DNA of 64,000 nucleotides, from assembly GCA_036397455.1 (NCBI GenBank), contig DASWIX010000061.1:1-64000 (forward strand), written 5' to 3'. Position numbers and translations under genes: made by a program. The notes under the pieces are model-generated. The model did no database searches, was not told the DNA's origin, and saw only the letters and a program-made list of their open reading frames with translations. Shown here in pieces: positions 41,296 through 50,640 of the stretch; the first letter of the stretch is position 1, and each line of letters begins with the position of its first letter. Source of the DNA: JADFNB01 sp036397455 (GTDB taxonomy: Bacteria > Gemmatimonadota > Gemmatimonadetes > Gemmatimonadales > GWC2-71-9).

Positions 41296-41730
41296 ATGGC
41301 CGACTTCGCCGGACTCCGACTGGTCGTCTTCCGTGTGGGCGATGTCATCTGTGCGGCCGATGTCACCTCGGTTCGCGAGATTCTGCCGACACAACGCGCG
41401 ACGCGCATACCCGGCGCGCCGTCGACCGTGACCGGCCTCATCAATGTTCGTGGCGACCTCATCACCCTGGTGCATGGGTCACAACTGCTCGGTCGGAACG
41501 TGCACACCAGCGATGGGGTGACCCTGCTGTGCACCGTGGGCGCGCAGGAGGTCGGCATGGCCGTCGATGAGGTACTCGACCTGATTGCGGTGTCCGAAGA
41601 TGACTTGGCGCAGGGAAGCGAACTCCCCGGGATCGACCGACGCCTCGTCCGCGCCGTCGGGCAACTGGCGGGGCGTTCGTTCATCGTGCTCGATCTCGAG
41701 GCCCTGCTTGGGCCCGTTCTGAGTTCTTAG
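41296..41730 (+). CDS. cheW: CheW chemosensory adaptor, copy 1
   Basis: 144 residues: a single CheW SH3-like domain (FRVGDVICAADVTSVREI, GLINVRGDLITLV, VGMAVDEV). It couples receptors to CheA. It is the first gene of the 18-gene operon, one base after the pseudouridine synthase gene and nine bases before cheY. The three CheW copies differ clearly from each other, so they are not a recent duplication. Confidence 0.88.
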   Translation: MADFAGLRLVVFRVGDVICAADVTSVREILPTQRATRIPGAPSTVTGLINVRGDLITLVHGSQLLGRNVHTSDGVTLLCTVGAQEVGMAVDEVLDLIAVSEDDLAQGSELPGIDRRLVRAVGQLAGRSFIVLDLEALLGPVLSS

Positions 41731-41739
41731 GAGGAATGC

Positions 41740-42102
41740 GTGAGCCACTCGGTGTTGGTGTGCGACGATGCGATCTTCATGCGCACGATGATCAGCGACA
41801 TCCTGACCCAGGCGGGATTCGAGGTGGTGGGCGAAGCGGAAACGGGGGTACAAGCCGTCGAACGCTATAGCCAACTGAAACCCGACCTCGTCACCATGGA
41901 CATCGTCATGCCGGACATGGGCGGGATCGACGCGGTGCGCGAAATCGTCAAGTCAGATCCGAATGCGAGAATCCTGATGTGCAGCGCCATGGGGCAGCAG
42001 GCGCTGGTGGTCGAAGCCATTCAGGCGGGGGCCAAGGACTTCGTCGTGAAACCCTTCCAGCCATCCCGCGTGCTCGAGGCGGTGCAACGGGTCCTCGGGT
42101 AG
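41740..42102 (+). CDS. cheY: CheY-type single-domain response regulator
   Basis: 120 residues from GTG 41740 behind AGGAGG. A receiver domain with acidic pocket CDD (8-10), phospho-acceptor Asp54 (VTMDIVMPD), a conserved Ser after the beta-4 strand (LMCSAMG) and Lys near residue 105 (FVVKPF). It would be phosphorylated by the CheA three bases downstream. No output domain is present, so it acts by binding a partner. No fliM or pil motor gene is in the window. Confidence 0.93.
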   Translation: MSHSVLVCDDAIFMRTMISDILTQAGFEVVGEAETGVQAVERYSQLKPDLVTMDIVMPDMGGIDAVREIVKSDPNARILMCSAMGQQALVVEAIQAGAKDFVVKPFQPSRVLEAVQRVLG

Positions 42103-42104
42103 GC

Positions 42105-43973
42105 ATGGATCTTTCTCAGTACGCCGAGCTGTTCCGGGCTGAAACTCGCGAACACCTCAGCGCCCTCAACCAACTCCTGCTCGAGTGGGAGCGAACCCCC
42201 AGCGATCCGCAGCCGGTATCCGGCATCTTCCGCGCGGTCCACACCATCAAGGGGATGGCCGCGACGATGGGCTACGCCGCGGTGGCTGATCTGGCGCACC
42301 GGGCGGAGAACCTGCTCGACCTGTTCCGGCGGGAGGAGCGTCCGGTCGGCTCGGATGTGCTCGAGGTGCTGTTCCGAACGGCGGACGGCTTGGAGGAGCT
42401 CGTCGAAGCGTCGGTAAGCGGGAACGTGGCCGATGCCGAAGTGGCGGCGCTGCTTGAGGCCCTCGACGAGATCACCGGGCAATTGGAGCCCGCCGAACAC
42501 AAGGGGAAGCGGCGGCGGATTTCCTTCGTGAACGTACCCGCCGGCGGCGGACGCCGGGTCCATGTGGTCGTGCAATCCGATTCGCCGCTCAAGGGGGCTC
42601 GCGCCATCCTCGCGCTCACCCGCGTCCAGGAACTCGGGGCGGTGCACGGGGTGGAGCCGGCCCCCGCCGCCCTCGAGAGCGATGAGTTCGACGGCGACTT
42701 CGTGTTCCGGATCGAGACCGATGTGGGCAGCGAGCGTATCGAGGAGGTGATCCGCCTGGCCGGCGAGATCGAGTCGGTGACGGTCGACGCCGACGACATG
42801 CTGCCGGCCGCCGCGCCCGATCGTGAGGCGCCCGGCCGTTCGCGCCACATCCGGGTGGATCTGCGCAAGCTCGATGCCTTGATGAACCTGATCGGCGAGT
42901 TGGTCACCGTGCGCAGCCGGCTTGCACACATCGCCGGCGCGGCCGCCGATCAGGCGCTCGAGGAGACGGTCGTCGACGTTTCGCGCCTGACCGCCGGCCT
43001 GCAGTCGGAGATCATTCAGGCTCGGATGACGCCGGTATGGCAGGTGTTCGATCGATTCCCGCGACTGGTGCGCGATGTGAGCCGGCAGCTGGACAAGCAG
43101 GTCGACTTCCGCGTCGATGGGAAGGAAATCGAACTCGATCGGGCGATTCTCGACGAGATTGGCGATCCGTTGGTGCACCTGCTCCGCAATGCGATCGACC
43201 ACGGGATCGAGCCCCCCGGTGAGCGGGTGGCGGCGGGCAAGCCCGAGAAGGGGAGCCTCGTGCTGGCCGCGTTGCGGGAGCGTTCGACGGTTGCGATCAT
43301 GGTGCAGGACGATGGCCGTGGCATCGATCGCGCCAAGGTGCTGGCGGAAGCGAAGGAGCGTGGCGTCGTCGAGTGGGATGTCGAGGAACTCTCCGATGAC
43401 GTGCTCTTGCGTGTGCTGTCCGCTTCGGGTTTCAGCATGGCGTCCGAGGTCTCGGACGTGTCCGGTCGCGGAGTGGGAGTCGATATCGTCGCCACGCGCG
43501 TGCGTAGTCTCGGCGGATCGGTGGAAGTGAAGAGCGTGCCCGGCGAGGGGACGACGTTTACGCTGCGGTTGCCGGTGACGTTGGCCATTGTCCGGGCGCT
43601 GCTGGCGCGGGTCGGCGAGGAGCGGTACGCGCTGCCGCTGACGCACGTGTCGGAGACCGTCGAATTGCGGGCCGGGGCGGTCACGACCTTCGAGGGGCGG
43701 GACGCGATGGTCGTGCGCGATCATACGCTGCCGCTGGTCCACCTCCGCCACGTCCTCGCGGTCGCGGGCGACCCGCCGCCCACCCGACCGGTCATCGTGC
43801 TGCAGATCGGCGACCGCCGCTCCGGGTTGGTGGTCGATCGGATGGAAGGGCAGCAGGAAATCGTGGTGAAATCCTTTCAGCCACCGCGTGATACGCTGCC
43901 GATCTTCAGCGGAGCGACCATTCTCGGCAACGGTGACCCGGTGCTGATTCTCGACCCCGGCGGTCTGGTCTAG
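42105..43973 (+). CDS. cheA: CheA histidine kinase
   Basis: 622 residues from ATG 42105. The Hpt domain has His46 (AVHTIKG). A P2-like region is at about 145-230, then dimerisation P3, ATPase P4 with LLRNAIDHG (N box), DDGRGID (G1) and GRGVGVDIV (G2), and a C-terminal CheW-like P5 domain. There is no fused receiver. It receives signals through CheW and phosphorylates CheY and CheB. Three bases follow the cheY stop and eight precede cheC. Confidence 0.95.
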   Translation: MDLSQYAELFRAETREHLSALNQLLLEWERTPSDPQPVSGIFRAVHTIKGMAATMGYAAVADLAHRAENLLDLFRREERPVGSDVLEVLFRTADGLEELVEASVSGNVADAEVAALLEALDEITGQLEPAEHKGKRRRISFVNVPAGGGRRVHVVVQSDSPLKGARAILALTRVQELGAVHGVEPAPAALESDEFDGDFVFRIETDVGSERIEEVIRLAGEIESVTVDADDMLPAAAPDREAPGRSRHIRVDLRKLDALMNLIGELVTVRSRLAHIAGAAADQALEETVVDVSRLTAGLQSEIIQARMTPVWQVFDRFPRLVRDVSRQLDKQVDFRVDGKEIELDRAILDEIGDPLVHLLRNAIDHGIEPPGERVAAGKPEKGSLVLAALRERSTVAIMVQDDGRGIDRAKVLAEAKERGVVEWDVEELSDDVLLRVLSASGFSMASEVSDVSGRGVGVDIVATRVRSLGGSVEVKSVPGEGTTFTLRLPVTLAIVRALLARVGEERYALPLTHVSETVELRAGAVTTFEGRDAMVVRDHTLPLVHLRHVLAVAGDPPPTRPVIVLQIGDRRSGLVVDRMEGQQEIVVKSFQPPRDTLPIFSGATILGNGDPVLILDPGGLV

Positions 43974-43980
43974 GAGTCTC

Positions 43981-44601
43981 ATGGACGACGTTCGAGATCT
44001 GAAGGAACTGCAACTCGATGCGCTGCGCGAGGTGGCCAACATCGGCGCCGGGCACGCGGCGACGGCACTATCGCAGATGACCGACCGGCGCATCATGATC
44101 AGCGTGCCGGAGATCAACATCAGCCGACTGGAGGACGTGGCCGAAACGGTGGGCGATCCCGAAGGGGTCGTGGCGGCCGTGCTGATGCACATGCTCGGCG
44201 ATCTCACGGGTCGCACGCTGCTGCTCCTCCCCGAGGATAACGCGCGGTTGTTGTGCGACCTCCTGCTGCGGCGGACGCCCGGCACGACGACGTCCTTTGA
44301 CGAATTGGAACGCTCCAGCCTCAAAGAAGCGGGCAACATCCTCGGCGGTGCCTACATGAACGCGCTGTCGGAATTCATGGGTATGATGTTGCTGCCGTCG
44401 GTACCGAGTTTCGTGCTCGATCTTTCCGCGGCCGTCATCACGACGGCCTATCTGAACTTCGGCCATGACAGGGATTTCGTGTTCTGCGTTGAGACGAACT
44501 TTCAGTTCGAGGAGGCGAACCGCGGCCTGGAGGGCCACTTCCTGCTGCTTCCCGATCTCGCCTCCTTGAAGGCCATCTTCGACGCGATCCGACTGACCTG
44601 A
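43981..44601 (+). CDS. cheC: CheC phosphatase
   Basis: 206 residues with two copies of the CheC active-site signature: LREVANIGAGHA (Glu17, Asn20) and SSLKEAGNILGGAYMNAL. CheC dephosphorylates CheY-P and, in Bacillus and Thermotoga, is stimulated by CheD, which is also in this operon. This pair replaces CheZ. It lies between cheA and the large TPR gene. Confidence 0.93.
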   Translation: MDDVRDLKELQLDALREVANIGAGHAATALSQMTDRRIMISVPEINISRLEDVAETVGDPEGVVAAVLMHMLGDLTGRTLLLLPEDNARLLCDLLLRRTPGTTTSFDELERSSLKEAGNILGGAYMNALSEFMGMMLLPSVPSFVLDLSAAVITTAYLNFGHDRDFVFCVETNFQFEEANRGLEGHFLLLPDLASLKAIFDAIRLT

Positions 44602-44604
44602 GCG

Positions 44605-47301
44605 ATGGCGGTTCCGGTCGTTTCGGAACAGGACCGCGAGGTTCTGCGCTCCTTCGGCCGCCGGATCGACCCCTCGGATTCCGGCGCGCACAACAACCTC
44701 GGCGTCCTGTACTACAAGAAGGGCCTCGTCGACGAGGCGATCCAGTCGTTTTCCGCGGCGCTCGAGCTCGATCCGAAGATGCTGGTCGCCCAACGCAACC
44801 TCGAGATCGCATACCAGCAGACGGGATTCTACGACCGGCGCGTGGCCGAGTTGCACGAGCGGCTCCGCCTCGCGCCGGAAGATCGGGAGACTCGCCGCGA
44901 ACTGGCTCGTGCCTTTGCGGTGCTGGGACAATACGACGCGGCGGTGCAGGAATTCGAGGTGCTGGTCACCGCGGATGCCGACGACCTGCCCGCGTTGATC
45001 CAGCTTGGGCTGGCGGAGAAGCACCGCGGAAACCTCGAGGCGGCCTCGGCCTGGTTCGAACGGGCGCGGGATCGCGATCCCGAGAGCAGCGTGGTGCACT
45101 TCTACCTCGGCGAGGTGCTGTACAACCGGGGGTTGAACGGTGACGCCCTGGCAGCCCTCGAGCGATCCATCGCGCTGAACCCCGAAAACGCCGACGCCCA
45201 CTACCTGATCGCGTTCGTGTACGGTGACGTGCGACGGCACGAGGAGGCCCGCGCCGCCACCAAGCGGGCCATTGGGCTCAATCCGACGTTTGCGCGCGCG
45301 CAAGCGAACCTGTCCCTCGAGCGCTACGATGCCGATCGACGCTCGCCGGCCGGGCGGGTATCGGACGATGCGTTGCCGCAGATCGCGGAGGGCAGCGCGC
45401 TCGCCCACTACAACCTTGGCTTGGCCTTTCGGCAAAAAGGATACTATTCCGAGGCGCTGCGCGAGTACCGACTCGGGCTGGAGCGGGGTGAGGATCGCAT
45501 CATGGCGCTGCAGGCGATGGCCGAGGTGTATCTGTTGAAACGGGATCATACGGCCGCCCTCGAGTTGTATGACACGCTCACGCGGGAGGTCCCGACGTCT
45601 CCCAAGCTCTGGAATGAACGCGGCGTGGTGTTACATCAGCTCGGACGTCCGATTGACGCGTTGGCCTCCTACGGACGCGCCGTCGAAATCGCGCCCAGCT
45701 ACGCCCTCGCGCGCAACAATCTCGCCGTGACGTTGGCCCACCAGGGGAAGGTCGACGAAGCGATCGAGGCGCTCCACGATGCCATGCGGGCCGATGACAG
45801 CCTCACGGTGCCCCGACTCAATCTTGGACTGCTTCTGGCCCAGGTGGGACGGTTCCAGTTGGCGCTACAGGTCTACCGCCGCGTGCTCGATCTCGACCCG
45901 ACCGCGGCATCCGCCTGGAACGGTATCGGGTTGATCCTCTCACACCTCGGTCGCACCGAGGACGCGCGCAACGCCTTCGCCCGCGCCGTCGAGGCCGATC
46001 CCGATTCCGCCGAGGCGCATTACAATCTGAGCTTCGCGTTGTCGTCGTTGGGCGACTACGACGGCGCGCTCCGCGCGGTGAACCGCGCGCAGACGCTCGA
46101 TCCATACTACGTGCCGCAGAAGTTTCGCCTCTCGATCGACCTGCAGTACGAGGATCCGACCATCTCCATTGCGCCGGAAATCTCCGCGGACATTCGAGCC
46201 GACGTGGCACCCGAGGCGATTCACTTCGACCCGGGGATGCTGGACCAGATTTTCAACGAATTGGACAAGCCCGCGCCCCGCCCGTCGCGCCGCACCGACG
46301 ACCCGTTGGCCCTGGCGCGCGACTACCTGTCGAAGGGCCTGCTCGAACTGGCCGCGGCGGAGTCGAATCGCGCGGTCGGTCGTGGGGCGGATGAGGGAGA
46401 CGCGCTGGTCCTGGGGGGACAGATTTTCGCCCGGCGGGGGCTCCACGGCGAGGCGCTGGAACGATTCCGCGCCGCTCGGGAACTCGAGCCACGGCGCCCC
46501 GACGCGCGTCTGGGTGAACTCCGGGCGCTTGTGGCGCTTGGTCGCGGGGGCGAGGCGCGCGACGAGGCGGAGCGGCTTGGCGCCGAAACGCATGACGACC
46601 TCGATGTCCTGTTGCTGCTGGCCGACGTCCGCCGGGCTGCCGGGGACTCCGCGGGCGCGCTGGACGCGGTGCGGGCGGCGCGCGGTCGCGCGCCGCAACG
46701 GGCCGACCTGCTCAAGCTCGAAGGGGACATCGCGGCGGGCACCGGTGATCTCGACGCCGCCCGCGCCGCGTATCACTCGGCGCTGGATCTCGACCCGCGC
46801 TTGGTGCATGCCCAGGTTGCGTTGGGAGCGGTGCTGGAGGCCCGCGACGATCTCGGCGCGGCGGAAGCGGCCTATCGCGCGGCGCTCGACGTGTTACCGA
46901 CCTATGCTGAGGCGGCCATTCCCTTGGCGCGGGTGTTCCGCAAGACGGACCGGGCCGCGCAGGCGGTCAACCTCCTGGTGGACGTCTTGTCCACCGACCC
47001 GTCGGACGTCGACGCCCTGTTGGCCCTGGCGCAGGCGCTGGTCGACGACGGGCGGTTGGAGCACGCGCTCGAGGCGTTCCGCCGGCTGGCGGCGTTCGAC
47101 CCGGAGCATGTCGCGGCGCATTTCTACGCCGGGGTGGCGTTAGCGCGGCTCCGTCGGTATGCCGAAGCCGTGAAGTGCTGGGAGCGAGTCGTGCGTCTGG
47201 ATCCGTCGGGTCCGCTGGCCCAGAAGGCACGGCGACATGCGCGTTCCGCGATCGACCTGAAACGCATCTTCCAACTCGAGGGCGCCCCCGGTGGCGATTG
47301 A
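44605..47301 (+). CDS. Large tetratricopeptide-repeat scaffold protein
   Basis: 898 residues, almost entirely TPR units; the 34-residue pattern of Gly/Ala/Tyr and Leu-Asp-Pro boundaries (LELDPK, IALNPENADAHY, LDLDPT, LDPYYVP) recurs about twenty times. A gap of ~100 residues near 510-560 without clear repeats splits it into two solenoids. No signal peptide, so cytoplasmic. It probably scaffolds partners from the same operon. Its 3' end overlaps the next gene by eleven bases. Confidence 0.85.
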   Translation: MAVPVVSEQDREVLRSFGRRIDPSDSGAHNNLGVLYYKKGLVDEAIQSFSAALELDPKMLVAQRNLEIAYQQTGFYDRRVAELHERLRLAPEDRETRRELARAFAVLGQYDAAVQEFEVLVTADADDLPALIQLGLAEKHRGNLEAASAWFERARDRDPESSVVHFYLGEVLYNRGLNGDALAALERSIALNPENADAHYLIAFVYGDVRRHEEARAATKRAIGLNPTFARAQANLSLERYDADRRSPAGRVSDDALPQIAEGSALAHYNLGLAFRQKGYYSEALREYRLGLERGEDRIMALQAMAEVYLLKRDHTAALELYDTLTREVPTSPKLWNERGVVLHQLGRPIDALASYGRAVEIAPSYALARNNLAVTLAHQGKVDEAIEALHDAMRADDSLTVPRLNLGLLLAQVGRFQLALQVYRRVLDLDPTAASAWNGIGLILSHLGRTEDARNAFARAVEADPDSAEAHYNLSFALSSLGDYDGALRAVNRAQTLDPYYVPQKFRLSIDLQYEDPTISIAPEISADIRADVAPEAIHFDPGMLDQIFNELDKPAPRPSRRTDDPLALARDYLSKGLLELAAAESNRAVGRGADEGDALVLGGQIFARRGLHGEALERFRAARELEPRRPDARLGELRALVALGRGGEARDEAERLGAETHDDLDVLLLLADVRRAAGDSAGALDAVRAARGRAPQRADLLKLEGDIAAGTGDLDAARAAYHSALDLDPRLVHAQVALGAVLEARDDLGAAEAAYRAALDVLPTYAEAAIPLARVFRKTDRAAQAVNLLVDVLSTDPSDVDALLALAQALVDDGRLEHALEAFRRLAAFDPEHVAAHFYAGVALARLRRYAEAVKCWERVVRLDPSGPLAQKARRHARSAIDLKRIFQLEGAPGGD

Positions 47302-48445
47302 AGGCCCGCTCAAGGAACTCGGCATCCATGACGTGTTCCAGCTCCTCGACCTGAGCCGGAAGACGGGGGTCCTGCGCGTCACCTCGCAACTGCGACGGAA
47401 TCAGGGCACGATTCGCTTCGCGGCGGGCGCGGTCGTTTCCGCCGAGGTGCGGAGCAATCCGCACCGGTTGGGGGAGTTGCTGGTGCGGGGTGGCAAGATC
47501 GCCGAATCCGACCTCGAGTTGGCCAAGGAACGGCAGGGACGTGGGGACAAGCGTTTGCTGGGCGAGATTCTGGTGGCGATGAACGCGATCTCCCAACGCG
47601 AACTCGAGCGCCAGGTTCGCTCGCAGGTCGAAGAGGTGATCTTCGAGGTCATGGGGTGGCGCGAGGGCTACTTTTCCTTTACCGAAGGGCCGTTGGACGC
47701 CGCGGGTGGGGCGGCATCCGTGCGTATTCCCACGGAAGCACTGCTCATGGAGGGTGCACGACGGATCGACGAGTGGTCACGCATCGAGCGCCAGATCCCA
47801 CATCTTGGCGTGATGCCGGCGCTGTCACCGACGGCCATCGGACACCGGGGCGAGCTGGATCTGCTGCCCGCCGAATGGGAACTGCTGGCGATGATCGACG
47901 GTGAGCGCACGATACGCGAGATCGCCGGAGACCTCGGCCGATCGGAGTTCGACGTGGCGAAGACGGTGTTCGGTCTCCATAGCGCGGATGTCGTGTCGCT
48001 GCGCGATCCTCAGCGTGGTATGGCGGAGCGGGCAGATGACGCGGATGTGGAGGGGAGTTTGGCGCGCGTCGACACGTTGGTGAGACAGGGCGAACTCGAA
48101 TCGGCGCGGGTCGAAATCGAGGGGTTGCTGGCCGCGCATGCGCGGGACCCGGCGGTCCATCTGGCCTCGGCACGGATGCATCTGGCCGCCCGGCGAGCGT
48201 CGCAGGCTGAAGCGGCCGCGCGCCGCGCGCTCGAACTGGATCCGATGCTGGCAAGCGCCCACCGGATCCTCGGGGACGCGATGGTCCTCCAAGGGCACTT
48301 TGCGGATGCGGCGGAGTGGTGGGATCGTTGGGTGGCGGTGCAACGGCACGAGGGGGCGACCGCCTCGGATCGCGGCCGCGTGGCGGCGGCGGCGGATGCC
48401 GCCCGCATCCTGGACGAGCACTTGCGAGGTGGCGATGGCCGATGA
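47291..48445 (+). CDS. DUF4388 (PATAN-like) protein with TPR tail
   Basis: 384 residues from GTG 47291. The first ~100 residues are a DUF4388 domain beginning AIEGPLKELGIHDVFQLL...KTGVLRV. A helical LGEIL/QEL-type stretch leads to a second winged-helix-like part (about 190-240, with DGERTIREIAG), and a TPR pair closes it. DUF4388/PATAN proteins occur in signalling proteins that control type IV pili and gliding, for example in cyanobacterial phototaxis. A second family member lies 4 kb downstream. Confidence 0.8.
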   Translation: MAIEGPLKELGIHDVFQLLDLSRKTGVLRVTSQLRRNQGTIRFAAGAVVSAEVRSNPHRLGELLVRGGKIAESDLELAKERQGRGDKRLLGEILVAMNAISQRELERQVRSQVEEVIFEVMGWREGYFSFTEGPLDAAGGAASVRIPTEALLMEGARRIDEWSRIERQIPHLGVMPALSPTAIGHRGELDLLPAEWELLAMIDGERTIREIAGDLGRSEFDVAKTVFGLHSADVVSLRDPQRGMAERADDADVEGSLARVDTLVRQGELESARVEIEGLLAAHARDPAVHLASARMHLAARRASQAEAAARRALELDPMLASAHRILGDAMVLQGHFADAAEWWDRWVAVQRHEGATASDRGRVAAAADAARILDEHLRGGDGR

Positions 48446-49223
48446 CGTCCGTGCCATGACCCGCGAACTGGCGCGCGATCCCGACAGCCTGGTCTTCATT
48501 CCCCTGGGGGAGGAGCTGCGCCGCCGCGGACAGCTGGATATGGCGGCGAAGGTGGCGGCGAGCGGGATCGAGCGTCACCCAAACGTAGCCGATGCGCGGG
48601 ACCTGTACGCACGCGTTCTCATCGATGCCGGCAACCCCGCCGCCGCCGAAGACGCGTGGCGCATGGCGCTGCGGCTCGAGCCGCGCCACGCCGGCGCGCA
48701 CAAGGGCATGGGGTTCCTGCTCTTTCAGGCGGGGGACCTGGACGGCGCGCTCGACCATCTCGAAACCGCCTTGTCCGCCGACCCAACGGACGCGACGATC
48801 GTGCAGGCCCTGCAGACGGTTCGCGCGGCGGCTGAGGCGTTGGCTGACAGTCCGCCGCCACAGGAAAGGGTCTTCGCCGGATTCGACGGGGGCGGAGCCG
48901 GAGTGTTGTTGGCGGACGAACGCGGCCTGGTACTGGCCGGGACCGCGCAGGATGCCTCGGGTGCCCGGACCTCCGATGCGGTGGCCGCGCACGTGGCGGG
49001 CGCGGCGCGCGAGGCCGAACGGACGGCACGACTGATTGGTCTGGGCGATTGGGTTTCGATCGCGGTGGAGGGGCCTGACGGGCATCTGCACCTGTCGCGG
49101 CCCACGGTGGAATCAGTGTTGCTGGTGAAGCGTGATCGCAGCGTACCGCCCGGGCGCGTGGCTCTCCTGGCCCAGCGCGCGGCCGCGACCGCGCGGCAGT
49201 GGCTGGAGGCGGGGAACCTGTGA
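48435..49223 (+). CDS. TPR plus roadblock/LC7-like protein
   Basis: 262 residues from ATG 48435. About 1-120 are TPR helices (DSLVFIPLGEELRRRG, HPNVADARDLYARV). From about 145 to 250 is a roadblock-like fold (GAGVLLADERGLVLAGT, SIAVEGPDGHLHL). Roadblock domains pair with small Ras-like GTPases. This is the first of three consecutive roadblock-type genes upstream of mglA. The domain call in the second half is weaker than for the next two. Confidence 0.65.
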   Translation: MADDVRAMTRELARDPDSLVFIPLGEELRRRGQLDMAAKVAASGIERHPNVADARDLYARVLIDAGNPAAAEDAWRMALRLEPRHAGAHKGMGFLLFQAGDLDGALDHLETALSADPTDATIVQALQTVRAAAEALADSPPPQERVFAGFDGGGAGVLLADERGLVLAGTAQDASGARTSDAVAAHVAGAAREAERTARLIGLGDWVSIAVEGPDGHLHLSRPTVESVLLVKRDRSVPPGRVALLAQRAAATARQWLEAGNL

Positions 49224-49570
49224 CCTTACGACATCGGCGGATCCTCGAAGGCATCACGCGGGTGCGCGGCATGCGCGGCGCGATGTTGGTGGCGGCCGAC
49301 GATGGCCTGGTGGTCGCGGAGGCGCTGATGGAGGGGATCCGCGGGAATGCCCTCGCGGCGCTGGCCGCCTCGATGGTCAAACGCCTTGGGTTGGCCGGCG
49401 TCGCCACCGGGATTGGCGAGGTCCGGTTCCTGCACCTGCAGGGGGCGGAAGGCGCCATGCTCGTGATGCCCGCGCCCGAGGAAATGGTGTTGGTGGCGGT
49501 TGGCGAAGCGGACGTCAACGTCGGGTTGGCGCGTCTTGAGATGCTGCAGGCCGTCCGGGGACTGACGTGA
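49220..49570 (+). CDS. Roadblock/LC7 (MglB-like) protein A
   Basis: 116 residues from GTG 49220, which overlaps the upstream stop (GTGA). It is a complete small roadblock domain: an N-terminal helix with ILEGITRVRGM, RGAMLVAADDGLVVA, ALAALAASMVKRL, a VRFLHLQGAEGAMLVMP strand block and a final helix. MglB-type proteins act as GTPase-activating proteins for MglA and localise to poles. Confidence 0.85.
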   Translation: MTLRHRRILEGITRVRGMRGAMLVAADDGLVVAEALMEGIRGNALAALAASMVKRLGLAGVATGIGEVRFLHLQGAEGAMLVMPAPEEMVLVAVGEADVNVGLARLEMLQAVRGLT

Positions 49571-50034
49571 AGCCCACCAGGGCAGTGGAACCCTGGATTC
49601 TGGCGCCACTCGAGCGATTCGTGACCGAGAGCGCCGCGCGCCTCACGCTGGTCATGACGCCGTCCGGTCAGGTGCTCGCGCAGCATGGCTTTACCCGGGC
49701 GGTCGACGTCATGTCCGCCGCCGCGCTCGGTGCCGGCATCGTGGCTTCGACCGGTGAGATCGCTACCATGCTCAAGGAACCGGGGTTTCAGGCGCTCAAT
49801 CACCAGGGCAGGCGGCACGGGATCTTCCTCGCGGGGTTCGAGTCGCCGCGCGGCCGTCTGCTGGCGTTGGTGGTATACGGCACGGACTCCTCGGTGGGAT
49901 TGGTGCAATTATTCTTCGAGGAACTGATAGCGGAGATCGGGGAGGTGACGCCGGTGATGCCGGCGCCCAAAGCGGTACTCGCCGCGGATTTCGAGGCTGA
50001 TTTGAATCAGAGCCTGGCCACTCTATTCCAGTAG
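49567..50034 (+). CDS. Roadblock/LC7 (MglB-like) protein B
   Basis: 155 residues from GTG 49567. Its roadblock domain has the strand signature LVMTPSGQVLAQHGF and the following helix DVMSAAALGAGIVASTGEIATML, close to the MglB pattern. It lies six bases upstream of mglA and is the most probable direct GAP or regulator. Three roadblock-type proteins before one GTPase is unusual; most systems have one or two. Confidence 0.85.
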   Translation: MKPTRAVEPWILAPLERFVTESAARLTLVMTPSGQVLAQHGFTRAVDVMSAAALGAGIVASTGEIATMLKEPGFQALNHQGRRHGIFLAGFESPRGRLLALVVYGTDSSVGLVQLFFEELIAEIGEVTPVMPAPKAVLAADFEADLNQSLATLFQ

Positions 50035-50040
50035 GCAGCC

Positions 50041-50640
50041 ATGTCGCTCGTCAACTTCACAACCCGGGAAATCACCTGCAAGATCGTCTACTACGGACCG
50101 GGCCGGTCCGGCAAGACGACGAACCTGCAGTACGTCTACGGACGGGTTCCCGACGACCGGCGCGGACGCATGGTGTCGCTGGCGACCCACACCGATCGCA
50201 CGCTGTTTTTCGATTTTCTGCCAATCGACCTTGGGACGATTTCCGGCTTCAAGACCCGCTTCCAGTTGTACACGGTGCCGGGCCAGGTGTACTACAATGC
50301 CACGCGGAAGCTCGTCCTCCAGGGCGCCGACGGGGTGGTCTTCGTCGGAGACAGTCAGGCGCGCCAGCTCGATGAGAACATCGCGAGTTTGCAGAATCTC
50401 CAGGCGAACCTGCTGGAACAGGGCATCGACGTACGGACGGTCCCGCTGGTGCTGCAATACAACAAGCAGGATCTTCCGCGCGATCTGATCCTCACGATGG
50501 AGGAACTCGACGAGCAGCTCAATTTCCGCGACGCGCCCAGCGTGCCGGCGGCGGCCGTGAGCGGCGAGGGCGTGTTCGAGACCCTCAAGGCGATCTCCGC
50601 GGGCGTCTTACGCAAACTGAGCGAGGAACCACCCCGGTGA
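50041..50640 (+). CDS. mglA: MglA-like Ras-superfamily GTPase
   Basis: 199 residues. P-loop GPGRSGKT (19-26), the switch region with THTDRTLFFDF, TVPGQVYYNATRKLVL (the PGQ insertion is typical of MglA), and NKQD (141-144). In Myxococcus, MglA-GTP sets the front pole for type IV pili and gliding; its GAP is MglB. Placed after the roadblock genes and before the tandem DnaA-like gene, whose start overlaps its stop. The chemosensory genes in the same operon suggest that it is an output of signalling. Confidence 0.93.
   Translation: MSLVNFTTREITCKIVYYGPGRSGKTTNLQYVYGRVPDDRRGRMVSLATHTDRTLFFDFLPIDLGTISGFKTRFQLYTVPGQVYYNATRKLVLQGADGVVFVGDSQARQLDENIASLQNLQANLLEQGIDVRTVPLVLQYNKQDLPRDLILTMEELDEQLNFRDAPSVPAAAVSGEGVFETLKAISAGVLRKLSEEPPR

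Noticed and set aside
42021..44339. 772-codon open frame on the minus strand across cheA and cheC
   Set aside because: It is antisense to two strongly supported genes and has no domain-like pattern.
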